64,000 nt of DNA from positions 62,001 through 126,000 of the forward strand of contig NZ_AFBG01000016.1 in assembly GCF_000204195.1 (NCBI RefSeq), read 5' to 3'. The position numbers and the translations under genes are program-made. This DNA is from Acidovorax radicis N35 (GTDB taxonomy: Bacteria; Pseudomonadota; Gammaproteobacteria; Burkholderiales; Burkholderiaceae_C). Every line of letters starts with the position of its first letter. Within the stretch, counting starts at the first letter, position 1. The notes under the pieces were generated by a model that ran no database searches, was not told the origin of the DNA, and saw only the letters and a list, made by a program, of their open reading frames with translations. Of this stretch, positions 9,296 through 17,328 are shown one piece after another.

Positions 9296-9673
9296 ATGAC
9301 AAACATGAAACTGAGCTACCTGGACTTTGACTACAGCGAGGATGCGGACGGTGTGGGTACTTTTGATGCCATGGCCAGCGTGTCGTCCGCACAGATTCCC
9401 GCGTTGCACGCCGAGATCAGTGCCGTGCTGGCCTGGGCACACCAGCATTTCCCCGATGTCCGGGGCCCCTCGGAAGATGGGGGCGAATGGCAATACGACC
9501 TGCAGGGTGCGCAGGAAGTCAGCACATCGCTGGTGCTGACATTTGATGAGTCCGCCGGGCAGCTGCACGCGGCGGCAGGCAGCCCCGCCCCACCCCGGAC
9601 CACGATCACCCTGACGGTCAGCGGCAATGCGGCCTTTTGCGATGCGCTGCGCGAAGCCTTCGCGGTCGAATAA
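9296..9673 (+). CDS. Conserved hypothetical protein, acidic, 125 residues
   Basis: I do not recognise a family. The protein is small, acidic and soluble, opening MTNMKLSYLDFDYSEDADGVGTF with a histidine/tryptophan-containing middle (VLAWAHQHFPD, GEWQYDLQG) and a beta-rich end TTITLTVSGNAAFCDAL. No signal peptide or membrane span. Its codon use matches the neighbouring genes. A second possible start is the ATG at 9305, giving MKLSYLDF. It stands alone between the uronate regulator and the MBL hydrolase and gives no functional context. Confidence 0.65.
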   Translation: MTNMKLSYLDFDYSEDADGVGTFDAMASVSSAQIPALHAEISAVLAWAHQHFPDVRGPSEDGGEWQYDLQGAQEVSTSLVLTFDESAGQLHAAAGSPAPPRTTITLTVSGNAAFCDALREAFAVE

Positions 9674-9808
9674 GCCTCCGCCAAGGGGTTAACCCCAGTT
9701 ACCCGCAAAAGCCCCACGTTGCACACAGGTTAGCGCATCGGCAAACGGCAAACTCTTGGCACCGCTACAGTTGCGACTCATCAGTTCAACTCATTACCAG
9801 AGAGTTTC

Positions 9809-10777
9809 ATGCTGTCTCGTCGCCACTTCCTGGGTGCAAGCCTCGCCACCACCGTATACGCCGCAGGATCCTTTGTGCCCGTCTGGGCCCAGAACGCGCC
9901 CAACCTCGGCACGCCCACCCTGCCCAGCCCCGCCTTCCGCCGCATGAAGGTGGGCGATGCCGAAGTGATCGCGTTGAACGACGGCATCACACGCCGCCCG
10001 CTGGGCGAGGAGTTTGTGAAAAACGCACCGCTGGCCGAAGTGCGCGCGCTGCTGGCCTCCCAGGGCTTGCCTACGGACTACATCGACGTGCCCTACACGC
10101 CGTTCCTGGTGTTGACGGGCGGACGCAAGATCCTCATCGACACCGGCCTGGGCGAGTTTGGCGGCGCCACCACGGGCAAGCTGCTCGACAGCCTGCGCGC
10201 CGCCGGCTTGCAGGCGGCCGACATCGACACGGTGCTCATCAGCCACTACCACGGGGACCACATCAATGGCATCCGCAACAAGGCCGGTGAGCTGGTGTTC
10301 CCCAAGGCCAAGGTGATGGTGCCCGCGGCCGAACACGCGTTCTGGATGGACGATGCCCGCATGGCTGCAGCGCCCGCAGGCATGAAGGGCGCGTTCGAGA
10401 ACGTGCGGCGCACCTTTGCCACCATTCCCGCCGACACGCTGGTGCAGTTTGTGGCCGATGCGGAAGTGGCGCCAGGCATCAAGTCTGTGGCGGCCTACGG
10501 CCACACGCCAGGACACACGCTGTTTGAGCTGACTTCGTCAGGCCAGAAGTTCTTTTACGTGGCGGACCTGACCAATGTGCCTGCGCTGTTCGCACGCAAC
10601 CCCGACTGGGCCGTGACGTTTGACATGGACGCCGAGGCCGCGCGCAAGGTGCGGCGCGATGTGTTCCAGCGCATTACCACCAGCAACGCCATGCTGGGCG
10701 GTTTCCACTTCCCCTTCCCGGCCTTTGGCCGCGTGGCGGCGTCGGGCAACGGCTATGCCTTCCAGCCTGCCGCTTGA
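9809..10777 (+). CDS. Exported metallo-beta-lactamase-fold hydrolase
   Basis: A 322-residue MBL-fold protein with a Tat-type signal (SRRHFLGASLATTVYAAGSF, Ala-Gln cleavage near residue 29). The metal-binding core is intact: ISHYHGDHINGI (HxHxDH), AAYGHTPGHTLFEL and a C-terminal HFPFPAFGRV. Proteins of this exported MBL group include lactonases and arylsulfatase-like hydrolases; the substrate is unknown. The Tat signal means the metal is probably loaded before export. The next gene begins inside its last 23 bases. Confidence 0.85.
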   Translation: MLSRRHFLGASLATTVYAAGSFVPVWAQNAPNLGTPTLPSPAFRRMKVGDAEVIALNDGITRRPLGEEFVKNAPLAEVRALLASQGLPTDYIDVPYTPFLVLTGGRKILIDTGLGEFGGATTGKLLDSLRAAGLQAADIDTVLISHYHGDHINGIRNKAGELVFPKAKVMVPAAEHAFWMDDARMAAAPAGMKGAFENVRRTFATIPADTLVQFVADAEVAPGIKSVAAYGHTPGHTLFELTSSGQKFFYVADLTNVPALFARNPDWAVTFDMDAEAARKVRRDVFQRITTSNAMLGGFHFPFPAFGRVAASGNGYAFQPAA

Positions 10778-11357
10778 GCCGCACGTTGCCCGCCGTGCGG
10801 TATTGGGCGCCGGGCTGGCCTTTGCCAGCCTGCGCAACTGGGCGGCCCAAGACTCGGACGCCGAGGCTTTGTTGCGCGAGGGTGGTGTGGTGGCAGCCTT
10901 CCGCCACTCGCTGGCCCCTGGCACGTTTGACCCACCCGGGTTTCGCCTGGGTGACTGCAGCACCCAACGCAATCTGAGCGAAGAAGGCCGGGCGCAGGCG
11001 CGGCGCGTGGGCATGTGGTTTCAACAAAGGCAACTGCAGCCGGACAAGGTTTTTTCGAGCCCCTGGTGCCGGTGTGTGGACAGTGCCACCCTTGCCTTTG
11101 GTGCGCCCCAGGTCTGGCCAGCGTTGGGCTCGCCCCACGGCAGCCCCGAGACCACGGGAGCGAGCCATCTGCGGGAACTGCGCGCGGCACTCTCTGCTGC
11201 GTCGCTACGGGCGGGCCGTTTTGAAGTGTGGGTCACCCATATGTTTGTGCTGTCCGATCTGGCAAAGACCAATACCAGTTCGGGTGAAGGGCTGATCCTG
11301 CGAGCAGATCGCAGCGGCAAGACCGAGGTGCTGGCACGCCTTGCGGTACCTGCCTGA
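10755..11357 (+). CDS. Histidine phosphatase superfamily protein
   Basis: About 200 residues from the ATG at 10755, which overlaps the end of the MBL gene. The catalytic motif is AFRHSLAPG (RHxxxxG), with the supporting SSPWCRCVDSATLAFG and a late VTHMFVLSDL histidine, the arrangement of phosphoglycerate-mutase-like phosphatases. The start region ARRAVLGAGLAFASL resembles a Tat or Sec export signal, so the protein may act outside the cytoplasm like its neighbour. The overlap suggests co-translation with the MBL hydrolase. Substrate unknown. Confidence 0.75.
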   Translation: MPSSLPLEPHVARRAVLGAGLAFASLRNWAAQDSDAEALLREGGVVAAFRHSLAPGTFDPPGFRLGDCSTQRNLSEEGRAQARRVGMWFQQRQLQPDKVFSSPWCRCVDSATLAFGAPQVWPALGSPHGSPETTGASHLRELRAALSAASLRAGRFEVWVTHMFVLSDLAKTNTSSGEGLILRADRSGKTEVLARLAVPA

Positions 11358-11504
11358 CGAGGTGACCTGCCGGCGCTCCTGAATGGGTAACGGGCGGGCA
11401 TTGCAGCGGGCCGTTCGCCTACATCGGGCGCGAAAGAAGAGACTATCCTCAAGTCACGCTGCTGTGCCGGATGCCCCGGCATGCAGCGCACGAAGGACAT
11501 GCCC

Positions 11505-12521
11505 ATGGCAAACACCCAAAGCCCTCCCCTGCAGCCAAACAACCGCAACGCTGCCACCTGGCCCGCCCCCTACCCCGCGCCAGCGGCCCCTGCAGCCCAA
11601 CCGAGCCATGACCGCGTGCGCATGGAACTGCAGATTGATCTGAGCTACGAGGTGGACCAGCACGGCGCTGATTTTGTCTTCAACATCCACGCTGCGCAGA
11701 CACCCAACCAGTCTGTGAGCGCGGAGCGCCTGGTCATCAACCAGCCCATTGCCCACCACGTTCATACCGATCCAGCCACGGGCAACCGCTACCTGCGGTT
11801 GCATGGCGAGCCTGGCACGCTGGAGCTAACGTATTCCGCCACGGTGGATATCAACCACTACCGCGTCGACCCCGCCCAACTGCCAGAAGTGCCGGTGAGG
11901 CGTCTGCCACAGGAGGTGATGGGCTACATCTACCCCAGCCGGTATTGCCAGTCCGACCGGCTGCTGCGCCTGGCTACGAATGAGTTTGGGGCCCTGTGGC
12001 AAGGGCACAGCCGGGTGCAGGCGATATGCGACTGGGTGCAGCGGCATGTGGCGTTCACGTCCAACACGTCCAACTCGAACACCTCTGCGGTGGACACGCT
12101 GGTGGAGCAGGTGGGCGTCTGCCGCGACTTCGCCCATCTCATGATTGCGTTGTGCCGCGCCATCAACATCCCGGCCCGCTTCACCACCGGAACCGACTAC
12201 GGCGCTGACCCGGCCCTCGGACCGCCCGATTTTCATGCGTATGTGGAGGTGTACCTGGGCGACCGCTGGTACATCTTTGACCCGTCTGGCACGGCGATCC
12301 CCATGGGCCTGCTGCGTTTTGGCGTGGGGCGGGACGCGGCGGACGTCGCCTTTGCCACCATCTTTGGTGGCGTGTGGGCCAAGCCGCCCGTCATCCGCAC
12401 GACTGCCATCCAAGACGCAGCGCGGGGTTTTGAACTGCCTCGCCACTGCACGCAGGCCCTGTCCACCGACCATGGCGCGGGTGTGGCTGCAGGCGTGGCT
12501 GCAGGTTTTGTCACCCCCTAA
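11505..12521 (+). CDS. Transglutaminase-like cysteine peptidase family protein
   Basis: A 338-residue cytoplasmic protein: a Pro/Asn-rich leader, an N-terminal beta-sandwich region from MELQIDLSYEV, then the transglutaminase core with the Cys-His-Asp triad in GVCRDFAHLMIALCRAINIPARF, DFHAYVEVYLGDRWYIFDPSG. The ATG at 11505 has an AAGGA seven bases upstream; a start at 11493 is also possible. A C-terminal Ala/Val/Gly run (AGVAAGVAAG) follows the core. Such proteins often sit with alpha-E/circularly permuted ATP-grasp genes, which are absent here, so its role stays open. Confidence 0.82.
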   Translation: MANTQSPPLQPNNRNAATWPAPYPAPAAPAAQPSHDRVRMELQIDLSYEVDQHGADFVFNIHAAQTPNQSVSAERLVINQPIAHHVHTDPATGNRYLRLHGEPGTLELTYSATVDINHYRVDPAQLPEVPVRRLPQEVMGYIYPSRYCQSDRLLRLATNEFGALWQGHSRVQAICDWVQRHVAFTSNTSNSNTSAVDTLVEQVGVCRDFAHLMIALCRAINIPARFTTGTDYGADPALGPPDFHAYVEVYLGDRWYIFDPSGTAIPMGLLRFGVGRDAADVAFATIFGGVWAKPPVIRTTAIQDAARGFELPRHCTQALSTDHGAGVAAGVAAGFVTP

Positions 12522-12606
12522 AGGTCCTGCCAAACACCGGTCAAAATCCCGGCGACCCGGCTGTGGCCTAAAATCTCCCTTTTTTCCACCAACTCTGAGA
12601 CCTACC

Positions 12607-12777
12607 ATGGGCAACAAGATCGTCACCGAAGCAGACCGCAAGCGCACTCCCCGCCCTACGCCCGTGCCCGGCTACACCCTGCCAACCGGCGGCCGTGGCC
12701 AACGCGTGAGCCTGGAGCGCGGTGTGGCAACCCGCAGCAAGAAGAACCCTGGCAAGCGCTCCAAGAAGGGCGGCTGA
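12607..12777 (+). CDS. Small basic protein, 56 residues, unknown function
   Basis: An ATG at 12607 opens MGNKIVTEADRKRTPRP and the protein ends in a Lys/Arg-rich tail NPGKRSKKGG, consistent with nucleic-acid or ribosome contact, although I do not recognise a family. Support for a real gene: it is followed closely by a perfect intrinsic terminator (12816), and upstream there is an AT-richer stretch (tttttccacc) suited to a promoter/leader. It is too short for strong statistical support. Confidence 0.6.
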   Translation: MGNKIVTEADRKRTPRPTPVPGYTLPTGGRGQRVSLERGVATRSKKNPGKRSKKGG

Positions 12778-12815
12778 TCGCCAGATCGCCAAGGGCCGAC
12801 TGCGGTGGGTCCTCT

Positions 12816-12849
12816 GCAAAAAGCCCTCGCCAGAGGGCTTTTTGCTTTT
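12816..12849 (+). terminator. Intrinsic terminator after the small basic protein gene
   Basis: A perfect 13-bp stem (gcaaaaagccctc / gagggctttttgc) around a four-base loop gcca, with a T-run inside and after the 3' arm. The stem is symmetrical, so it could act in both directions. Confidence 0.85.
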
Positions 12850-12913
12850 CAGGGCCGTCCTTGCCACCCACAGGTTTGCACCGCGCTCCGGCAAACTGTT
12901 CAAATGTTCACCC

Positions 12914-13603
12914 ATGATCACCGTCCACCACCTTGAAACCTCGCGCTCGCAGCGCGTTCTCTGGCTGCTCGAAGAACTGGGCGTTCCCTACGAGCTCAAG
13001 ATCTACCAACGCGACAAGGCCACCAAGCTGGCCCCGCCCGAGCTCAAGAAGATCCACCCGCTGGGAAAATCCCCGGTGATCACTGACGGCAAGGAGGTCA
13101 TCGCCGAGTCTGGCGCGATCGTCGAATACCTGGTGGAGACCTACGGCGCCCAGGCGGGCGGTGACCTGGTCCATCTGCAACCAGCGCCGCGCACGCCAGA
13201 GTACCGCCAGTGCCGCTTCTGGATGCACTACGCCGAGGGTTCGCTCATGAACTGGCTGGTGATGAAGCTGGTGTTCATGACGATTCCGACCCAGCCCATG
13301 CCCTTTTTCGTCAAGCCCATCGCCAAAGCCCTGTGTGGCAAGGTACAGGAAAAGGTGATTGACCCCAACGTGAACACCGCGCTCGACTTCATGGAGCAAC
13401 ACCTGGGCAACCACCGCTGGTTTGCGGGCGAGCACCTCACCATGGCGGATTTTCAGATGAGCTTTGCGGTGGAGGCCGCCCTCTCGCGCTCCAGCAAGGC
13501 CAGCGCCTGCCCCAACCTGCAGGCCTACAAACAGCGCATGGAGGCGCGCCCCGCCTACCAGCGTGGCATTGCCAAGGGCGGCCCGGTGGTGATGTCGGCC
13601 TGA
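12914..13603 (+). CDS. Glutathione S-transferase family protein
   Basis: 229 residues. The thioredoxin-like N-terminal domain opens MITVHHLETSRSQRVLWLLE, with the glutathione-binding ESGAIVEYLVE and a cis-proline region LGKSPVITD; the all-helical C-terminal domain follows, with HLTMADFQMSF. The serine in TSRSQRVLW is the likely catalytic residue, as in the bacterial beta/theta-like and yeast GTT1-type groups. It precedes the phosphatase gene by 17 bp, so the two may be cotranscribed. Substrate unknown. Confidence 0.88.
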   Translation: MITVHHLETSRSQRVLWLLEELGVPYELKIYQRDKATKLAPPELKKIHPLGKSPVITDGKEVIAESGAIVEYLVETYGAQAGGDLVHLQPAPRTPEYRQCRFWMHYAEGSLMNWLVMKLVFMTIPTQPMPFFVKPIAKALCGKVQEKVIDPNVNTALDFMEQHLGNHRWFAGEHLTMADFQMSFAVEAALSRSSKASACPNLQAYKQRMEARPAYQRGIAKGGPVVMSA

Positions 13604-13620
13604 GAACCTGCGGACAAGAC

Positions 13621-14139
13621 ATGCAAGACGAGCACGCGCCTGCGGCCACCTACTCCGTGCTTTTTGTGTGCATGGGCAACATCTGCCGCAGCCCCACGGC
13701 CCACGGCGTGTTCCGGCACAAGGTGGTTCACAGTGGTTTGGCCGATCAGGTGCGTGTGGACTCGGCGGGCACCCACAATTACCACCCCGGCGAGGCGCCG
13801 GATGACCGCAGCCAGCGGCACGCGGCGCAACGGGGCTACGACCTTTCCAGCCTGCGCGCACGGCAGATGCTGCCCAGGGACTTCGGGCAACACGACCTGA
13901 TCCTGGCCATGGACTGGGACAACCTGGCACTGGCGCAAGAGCGTTGCCCGCCAGAGCACGCCCATAAGCTGCGCCGCATGACCGAGTTCTGCCAACAGTT
14001 CGACAGCCCCGTGGTGCCCGACCCTTACTACGGCGGGGCCGCTGGCTTTGAAGAGGTGCTGGACCTGGTGGAAGACGCCTGTGAAGGGCTGCTGCACCAC
14101 GTGCGGCAGCAGTTGCAGTTGCGGGCCCGGCCCCGTTAG
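13621..14139 (+). CDS. Low-molecular-weight protein-tyrosine phosphatase
   Basis: 172 residues. The P-loop VCMGNICRSPTAHGVF (CX5R) near residue 20 and the DPYYGG general-acid loop near residue 135 identify an LMW-PTP, which removes phosphate from protein tyrosines (in bacteria often of exopolysaccharide kinases). No capsule genes lie nearby. It faces the cox operon tail-to-tail with only 7 bp between stops. Confidence 0.92.
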   Translation: MQDEHAPAATYSVLFVCMGNICRSPTAHGVFRHKVVHSGLADQVRVDSAGTHNYHPGEAPDDRSQRHAAQRGYDLSSLRARQMLPRDFGQHDLILAMDWDNLALAQERCPPEHAHKLRRMTEFCQQFDSPVVPDPYYGGAAGFEEVLDLVEDACEGLLHHVRQQLQLRARPR

Positions 14140-14146
14140 TGCAAAT

Positions 14147-15229
14147 CTAAGCCGCGCGCACCCCACATACCAGCACACCCGGGTCGTTGTGCGCCAGTTC
14201 CCGGTCGTTCTTGGCCTGGGCTACTTCCATGTCGCGCGGCAGGGTCACGCCGTTTTTGACGGCCAGGATTTCGGCCATCACGCTCACCGCAATCTCGGGC
14301 GGCGTCTTGCTGCCGATGTAGATGCCAATCGGCCCACGCAGGCGCGCCAGGCTTTCTTCGGTCTGGTCGAAGTGTTCGATCATGCGGGCATGGCGCGCCT
14401 CGTTGTTGCGGCGCGAGCCGATGCCGCCTACATAAAACGCGTCGGTGTTCAGCGCCTCCAGCAGCGCCAGGTCATCAAGCTTGGGGTCGTGTGTGAGGGC
14501 CACCACACAACTGCGCCGGTCTGGCTTGAAGGCCAGCACCACGTCGTCGGGCATGTCGCTCACCACGGTGGCAGCGGGCACGTTCCAGCTGCCACGGTAT
14601 TCCTCGCGGGGGTCGCACACTGTCACCGCAAAACCATTGAACAACGCCATGGTGGCCAGGTACTCCGCCAGCTGGCCTGCGCCGATCAGCAGCATCCGGT
14701 ACTCGGGGCCAAAGGTGTTGGTCAGCTTCTCGGCATCCACCACCAGCTCGGTCGGCGCTGCCGCAGGCGTCAGCGTGGCCACCCCATCGGCCAGGCGCAC
14801 GCTGCGCTGCATCAGGCGCCCGGCTTCCAGCGCGGTGATCAGTGTTGCCAGGCTATTAGGGTCAGGGTCGTACTCCAGCAGCAACTCCAGCGTGCCGCCA
14901 CAAGGCAGCCCGAAGCGGTGCGCCTCGTCCGCGGTGACGCCGTATTTCACAAATGTCGGCGGGCCACTCGGAATGCAGTGGTCTTTGCCTGCATCCGCCG
15001 TGGGCACGCCCTGCGCATAGGCCCGTGTATGGCGGTCAATCAGGTCGTCCTCAATACATCCGCCCGAGACCGAGCCCACCACAGACCCGTCTTCACACAG
15101 CGCCATGATGGAGCCCACCGGCCGGGGTGAAGAGCCCCAGGTGCGCACCACCGTCGCCAGCAACGCCCGCCGCCCGGCAGCCCGCCAGCCCTGCAGCGTG
15201 CGCAACACCATTACATCCAGATTTTCCAT
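14147..15229 (-). CDS. XdhC/CoxI-family protein (molybdenum hydroxylase maturation)
   Basis: 360 residues from MENLDVMVLRTL, the usual N-terminus; an upstream ATG at 15244 would add five residues. XdhC domains bind molybdopterin cofactor and support its sulfuration and insertion into xanthine-oxidase-family enzymes. Visible features: TWGSSPRPVGSIMAL and GSVSGGCIEDDLI in the N-terminal domain, LIGAGQLAEYLATMA Rossmann fold near residue 185, and GIGSRRNNEARHARM in the C-terminal part. It is the last gene of the cox cluster and therefore the likely chaperone of the CoxL-like subunit. Confidence 0.9.
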   Translation of the reverse strand: MENLDVMVLRTLQGWRAAGRRALLATVVRTWGSSPRPVGSIMALCEDGSVVGSVSGGCIEDDLIDRHTRAYAQGVPTADAGKDHCIPSGPPTFVKYGVTADEAHRFGLPCGGTLELLLEYDPDPNSLATLITALEAGRLMQRSVRLADGVATLTPAAAPTELVVDAEKLTNTFGPEYRMLLIGAGQLAEYLATMALFNGFAVTVCDPREEYRGSWNVPAATVVSDMPDDVVLAFKPDRRSCVVALTHDPKLDDLALLEALNTDAFYVGGIGSRRNNEARHARMIEHFDQTEESLARLRGPIGIYIGSKTPPEIAVSVMAEILAVKNGVTLPRDMEVAQAKNDRELAHNDPGVLVCGVRAA

Positions 15230-15324
15230 CGTTTCATCACCCATTCATTGCCACGGCTCACTCAGAAATCCGCCATCCACACCCGCCGCGTATGAAGCCG
15301 CGCGGCACCCATACCAGCGCCACC

Positions 15325-15394
15325 GTGGATCCGGCTTCGCCGGTCCACCGGAGGCGTCCCCTCGGGGGAAGACGCGAAGCGGCTCAGGGGGAGC
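15325..15394. repeat. Family-3 intergenic repeat, copy a
   Basis: GC-rich element (gtggatccggcttcgccggt ... gaagcggctcaggggg) directly after the coxG stop. It is closely related to 37027-37096 and shares its end with 45612-45650. It contains short hairpins (ccggcttcgccgg; cccctcgggg). Confidence 0.75.
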
Positions 15395-15416
15395 CCAGTC
15401 CCCGGCACAGAGGGAG

Positions 15417-16043
15417 TTAATTGATCGCCCAGGCTACCAGCACCAGCGCCGCCGCGCCCACCACCCACACCCAAACCGGTATGCCGCTGGGGGGAATATC
15501 CTCCCCCGCCGACGCCGCCAGCGCCCCAGGCTCGGTGGGCGCTTCGGAAGAGGCCGCACCATCGTCCGCCGCTGCGCGCGGATGGCGGCGCTGCATCTCG
15601 TTGTCAAAGCGCTTGAAAAAATCCTCGGCCATGCTCTTGGCGGCGCCGTCGATGAGCCGCTGGCCCAGCTGCGCGATCTTGCCGCCCACCGTGGCATGCA
15701 CGGTGTAGTGCAGCTCGCAGCTGGCCTGCCCTGCGGCATCGGCGGGCAAAGGCACCAGTTTGACTTGTGCATTGCCTTTGCCAAATCCAGCCACACCACC
15801 CGACCCGTCAAAGGCAATGGTGTAGCTCTCGGGCGGCACGATCTCCGACAGCGTGATCTTGCCTGCGAACTTGGCAGACACGGGCCCAATCTTGAGCGCC
15901 ATGGCGACGGCGTACTGGTTGTCACCGGTCGCCTCGACCTTGTCGCAGCCAGGGATGCACAGCTTGAGCACTTCAGGATCGTTGAGCGCCTCCCAGGCCT
16001 GCTGCTGGCTCACGGCAAGGGTGCGGCTGGCTTGCATTTCCAT
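15417..16043 (-). CDS. coxG: CoxG-like SRPBCC protein with C-terminal membrane anchor
   Basis: 208 residues: an SRPBCC (START-like) domain over residues 1-145 opening MEMQASRTLAVSQQQAWEAL with LKLCIPGCDKVEATGDNQY, a low-complexity linker, and one C-terminal membrane span IPVWVWVVGAAALVLVAWAI. In Oligotropha-type CO dehydrogenase systems CoxG recruits the enzyme to the cytoplasmic membrane; here it probably tethers the CoxSLM-like enzyme or passes electrons to the membrane. An AGAGGA precedes the ATG at 16043. Confidence 0.9.
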   Translation of the reverse strand: MEMQASRTLAVSQQQAWEALNDPEVLKLCIPGCDKVEATGDNQYAVAMALKIGPVSAKFAGKITLSEIVPPESYTIAFDGSGGVAGFGKGNAQVKLVPLPADAAGQASCELHYTVHATVGGKIAQLGQRLIDGAAKSMAEDFFKRFDNEMQRRHPRAAADDGAASSEAPTEPGALAASAGEDIPPSGIPVWVWVVGAAALVLVAWAIN

Positions 16044-16089
16044 GGTGGATTCCTCTCGGTGTATGGACGATGGTTGTCTCTGAAATCAG

Positions 16090-17328
16090 TCACTGCCGGA
16101 GCACGGCAGCCAGGCTGGCCGCCAGGTCCTGCAGGCGGCTCAGGTTGTGCACGGCCACCATGCCGTGGGCCTGGCGGTGCAGCTCGGCCGCGCCGCGTGC
16201 CGTGGGCGCATAGCCCTCAAATCGCAACAGCGGGTTGAGCCACAGCAACCGGCCACAGTGGCGCCGCAGCCAGCCCAGTTCCTGCGCCAGCACCTCGGGC
16301 GTGCCCGTGTCCAGCCCGTCGCTGATCAGCAGCACCAGGGTGCGCCGCCCCACCAACCGCCGGGCATGCTGCAAACGCAGCTGCGCCAGGCTGTCACCCA
16401 TGCGGGTGCCCCCGGCAAAGTCACTGATCGAATGGCTGGCCACCTGCAGCATCGCGTCGGTGTCGGCCAGGCGAAAGGCCGGCGTGAGGTCAGTCAGCCC
16501 GGTGCCGAACGCGAACACATCCCGGCGCGCGGCGTCACCGGTGTGGCGCGGCGCGGTGGCTGCATGCAAAAAGGCGAGCAGCAGCCGCGCGTAACGCTCC
16601 ATGGAGCCCGACACATCCACCAGCACCAGCAGCGGCAGCGGTTGCTGGCGCCGCTGCAGCAGCGGGATGCGCAGCACCTCGCCCCCATTGCGGGCCGCGT
16701 GGTGCATGGCGCCCGGCCAGTGCGGGCGGCTTCCGCGCACACCGGGGCGGGTGCGGCGGGCGGCGTAGCGCGGCAGGGGCAAGGGCACCTCGCGCGCCAG
16801 GCGCTCCACCAGCAGGTATTCGCTCGCCGAAAGCTGGTTGAAGTCGGCCTGGCGCAGGCGCTGCAGGTCGCTGGCCGTCATGGCCGCATCGAAATCGATC
16901 TTCTCGTCCTCGCGCGGCGGGGGCGCGTTGCGGGCCGCACGCACGGGGGCCAGCGCCTCACTCACGCGCGGGCGGCGCTTGGCGGGCTCGGCCTTGGACT
17001 CCGCGCTGGGCAGCATCTGCGCGAGCAGCTTCTGCGCCACGTTGGGGTTGCGAAAGTACGCGTCGAACAACTCGCGGAACACCAAACGGTCCTGCTCGCG
17101 GCTGACCAGCACGGCCTCCAGCGCGGCGCTGAAATCCTCACGCCGCAGGCCCACCAGCATCACCGCCTGCTGGGCCAGCGCCATGCGGGCGGCGTCCACG
17201 CGCACTCCGGCGCGGCGCAAGGTACGGCCAAAGCCGCTCAGGTTGTCGGCCAGCTTGCCAGTCCGGGCATCGCCCAGTTGGGAAATGGTCTTGCCCTCTG
17301 CCACGGCTGCGCCCTCAGGCATCGACAT
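16090..17328 (-). CDS. coxE: CoxE-like von Willebrand factor A domain protein
   Basis: About 412 residues from the ATG at 17328 inside the end of the MoxR gene (a second ATG at 17322); longer extension would run inside that gene. The C-terminal half is a VWA domain with an intact MIDAS motif LLVLVDVSGSMERY and a later TLVLLISDGLDTG. MoxR ATPases and VWA proteins work as a pair in remodelling or metal insertion; in the cox system CoxD/CoxE are needed for assembling the copper-molybdenum or molybdenum site. The start overlaps moxR, so both are translated together. Confidence 0.87.
   Translation of the reverse strand: MSMPEGAAVAEGKTISQLGDARTGKLADNLSGFGRTLRRAGVRVDAARMALAQQAVMLVGLRREDFSAALEAVLVSREQDRLVFRELFDAYFRNPNVAQKLLAQMLPSAESKAEPAKRRPRVSEALAPVRAARNAPPPREDEKIDFDAAMTASDLQRLRQADFNQLSASEYLLVERLAREVPLPLPRYAARRTRPGVRGSRPHWPGAMHHAARNGGEVLRIPLLQRRQQPLPLLVLVDVSGSMERYARLLLAFLHAATAPRHTGDAARRDVFAFGTGLTDLTPAFRLADTDAMLQVASHSISDFAGGTRMGDSLAQLRLQHARRLVGRRTLVLLISDGLDTGTPEVLAQELGWLRRHCGRLLWLNPLLRFEGYAPTARGAAELHRQAHGMVAVHNLSRLQDLAASLAAVLRQ

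Noticed and set aside
9007..9330. Possible gene in the 8940-9290 interval
   Set aside because: Several frames are open on both strands but none has a ribosome site, family resemblance or consistent codon bias; listed as gene-free instead.
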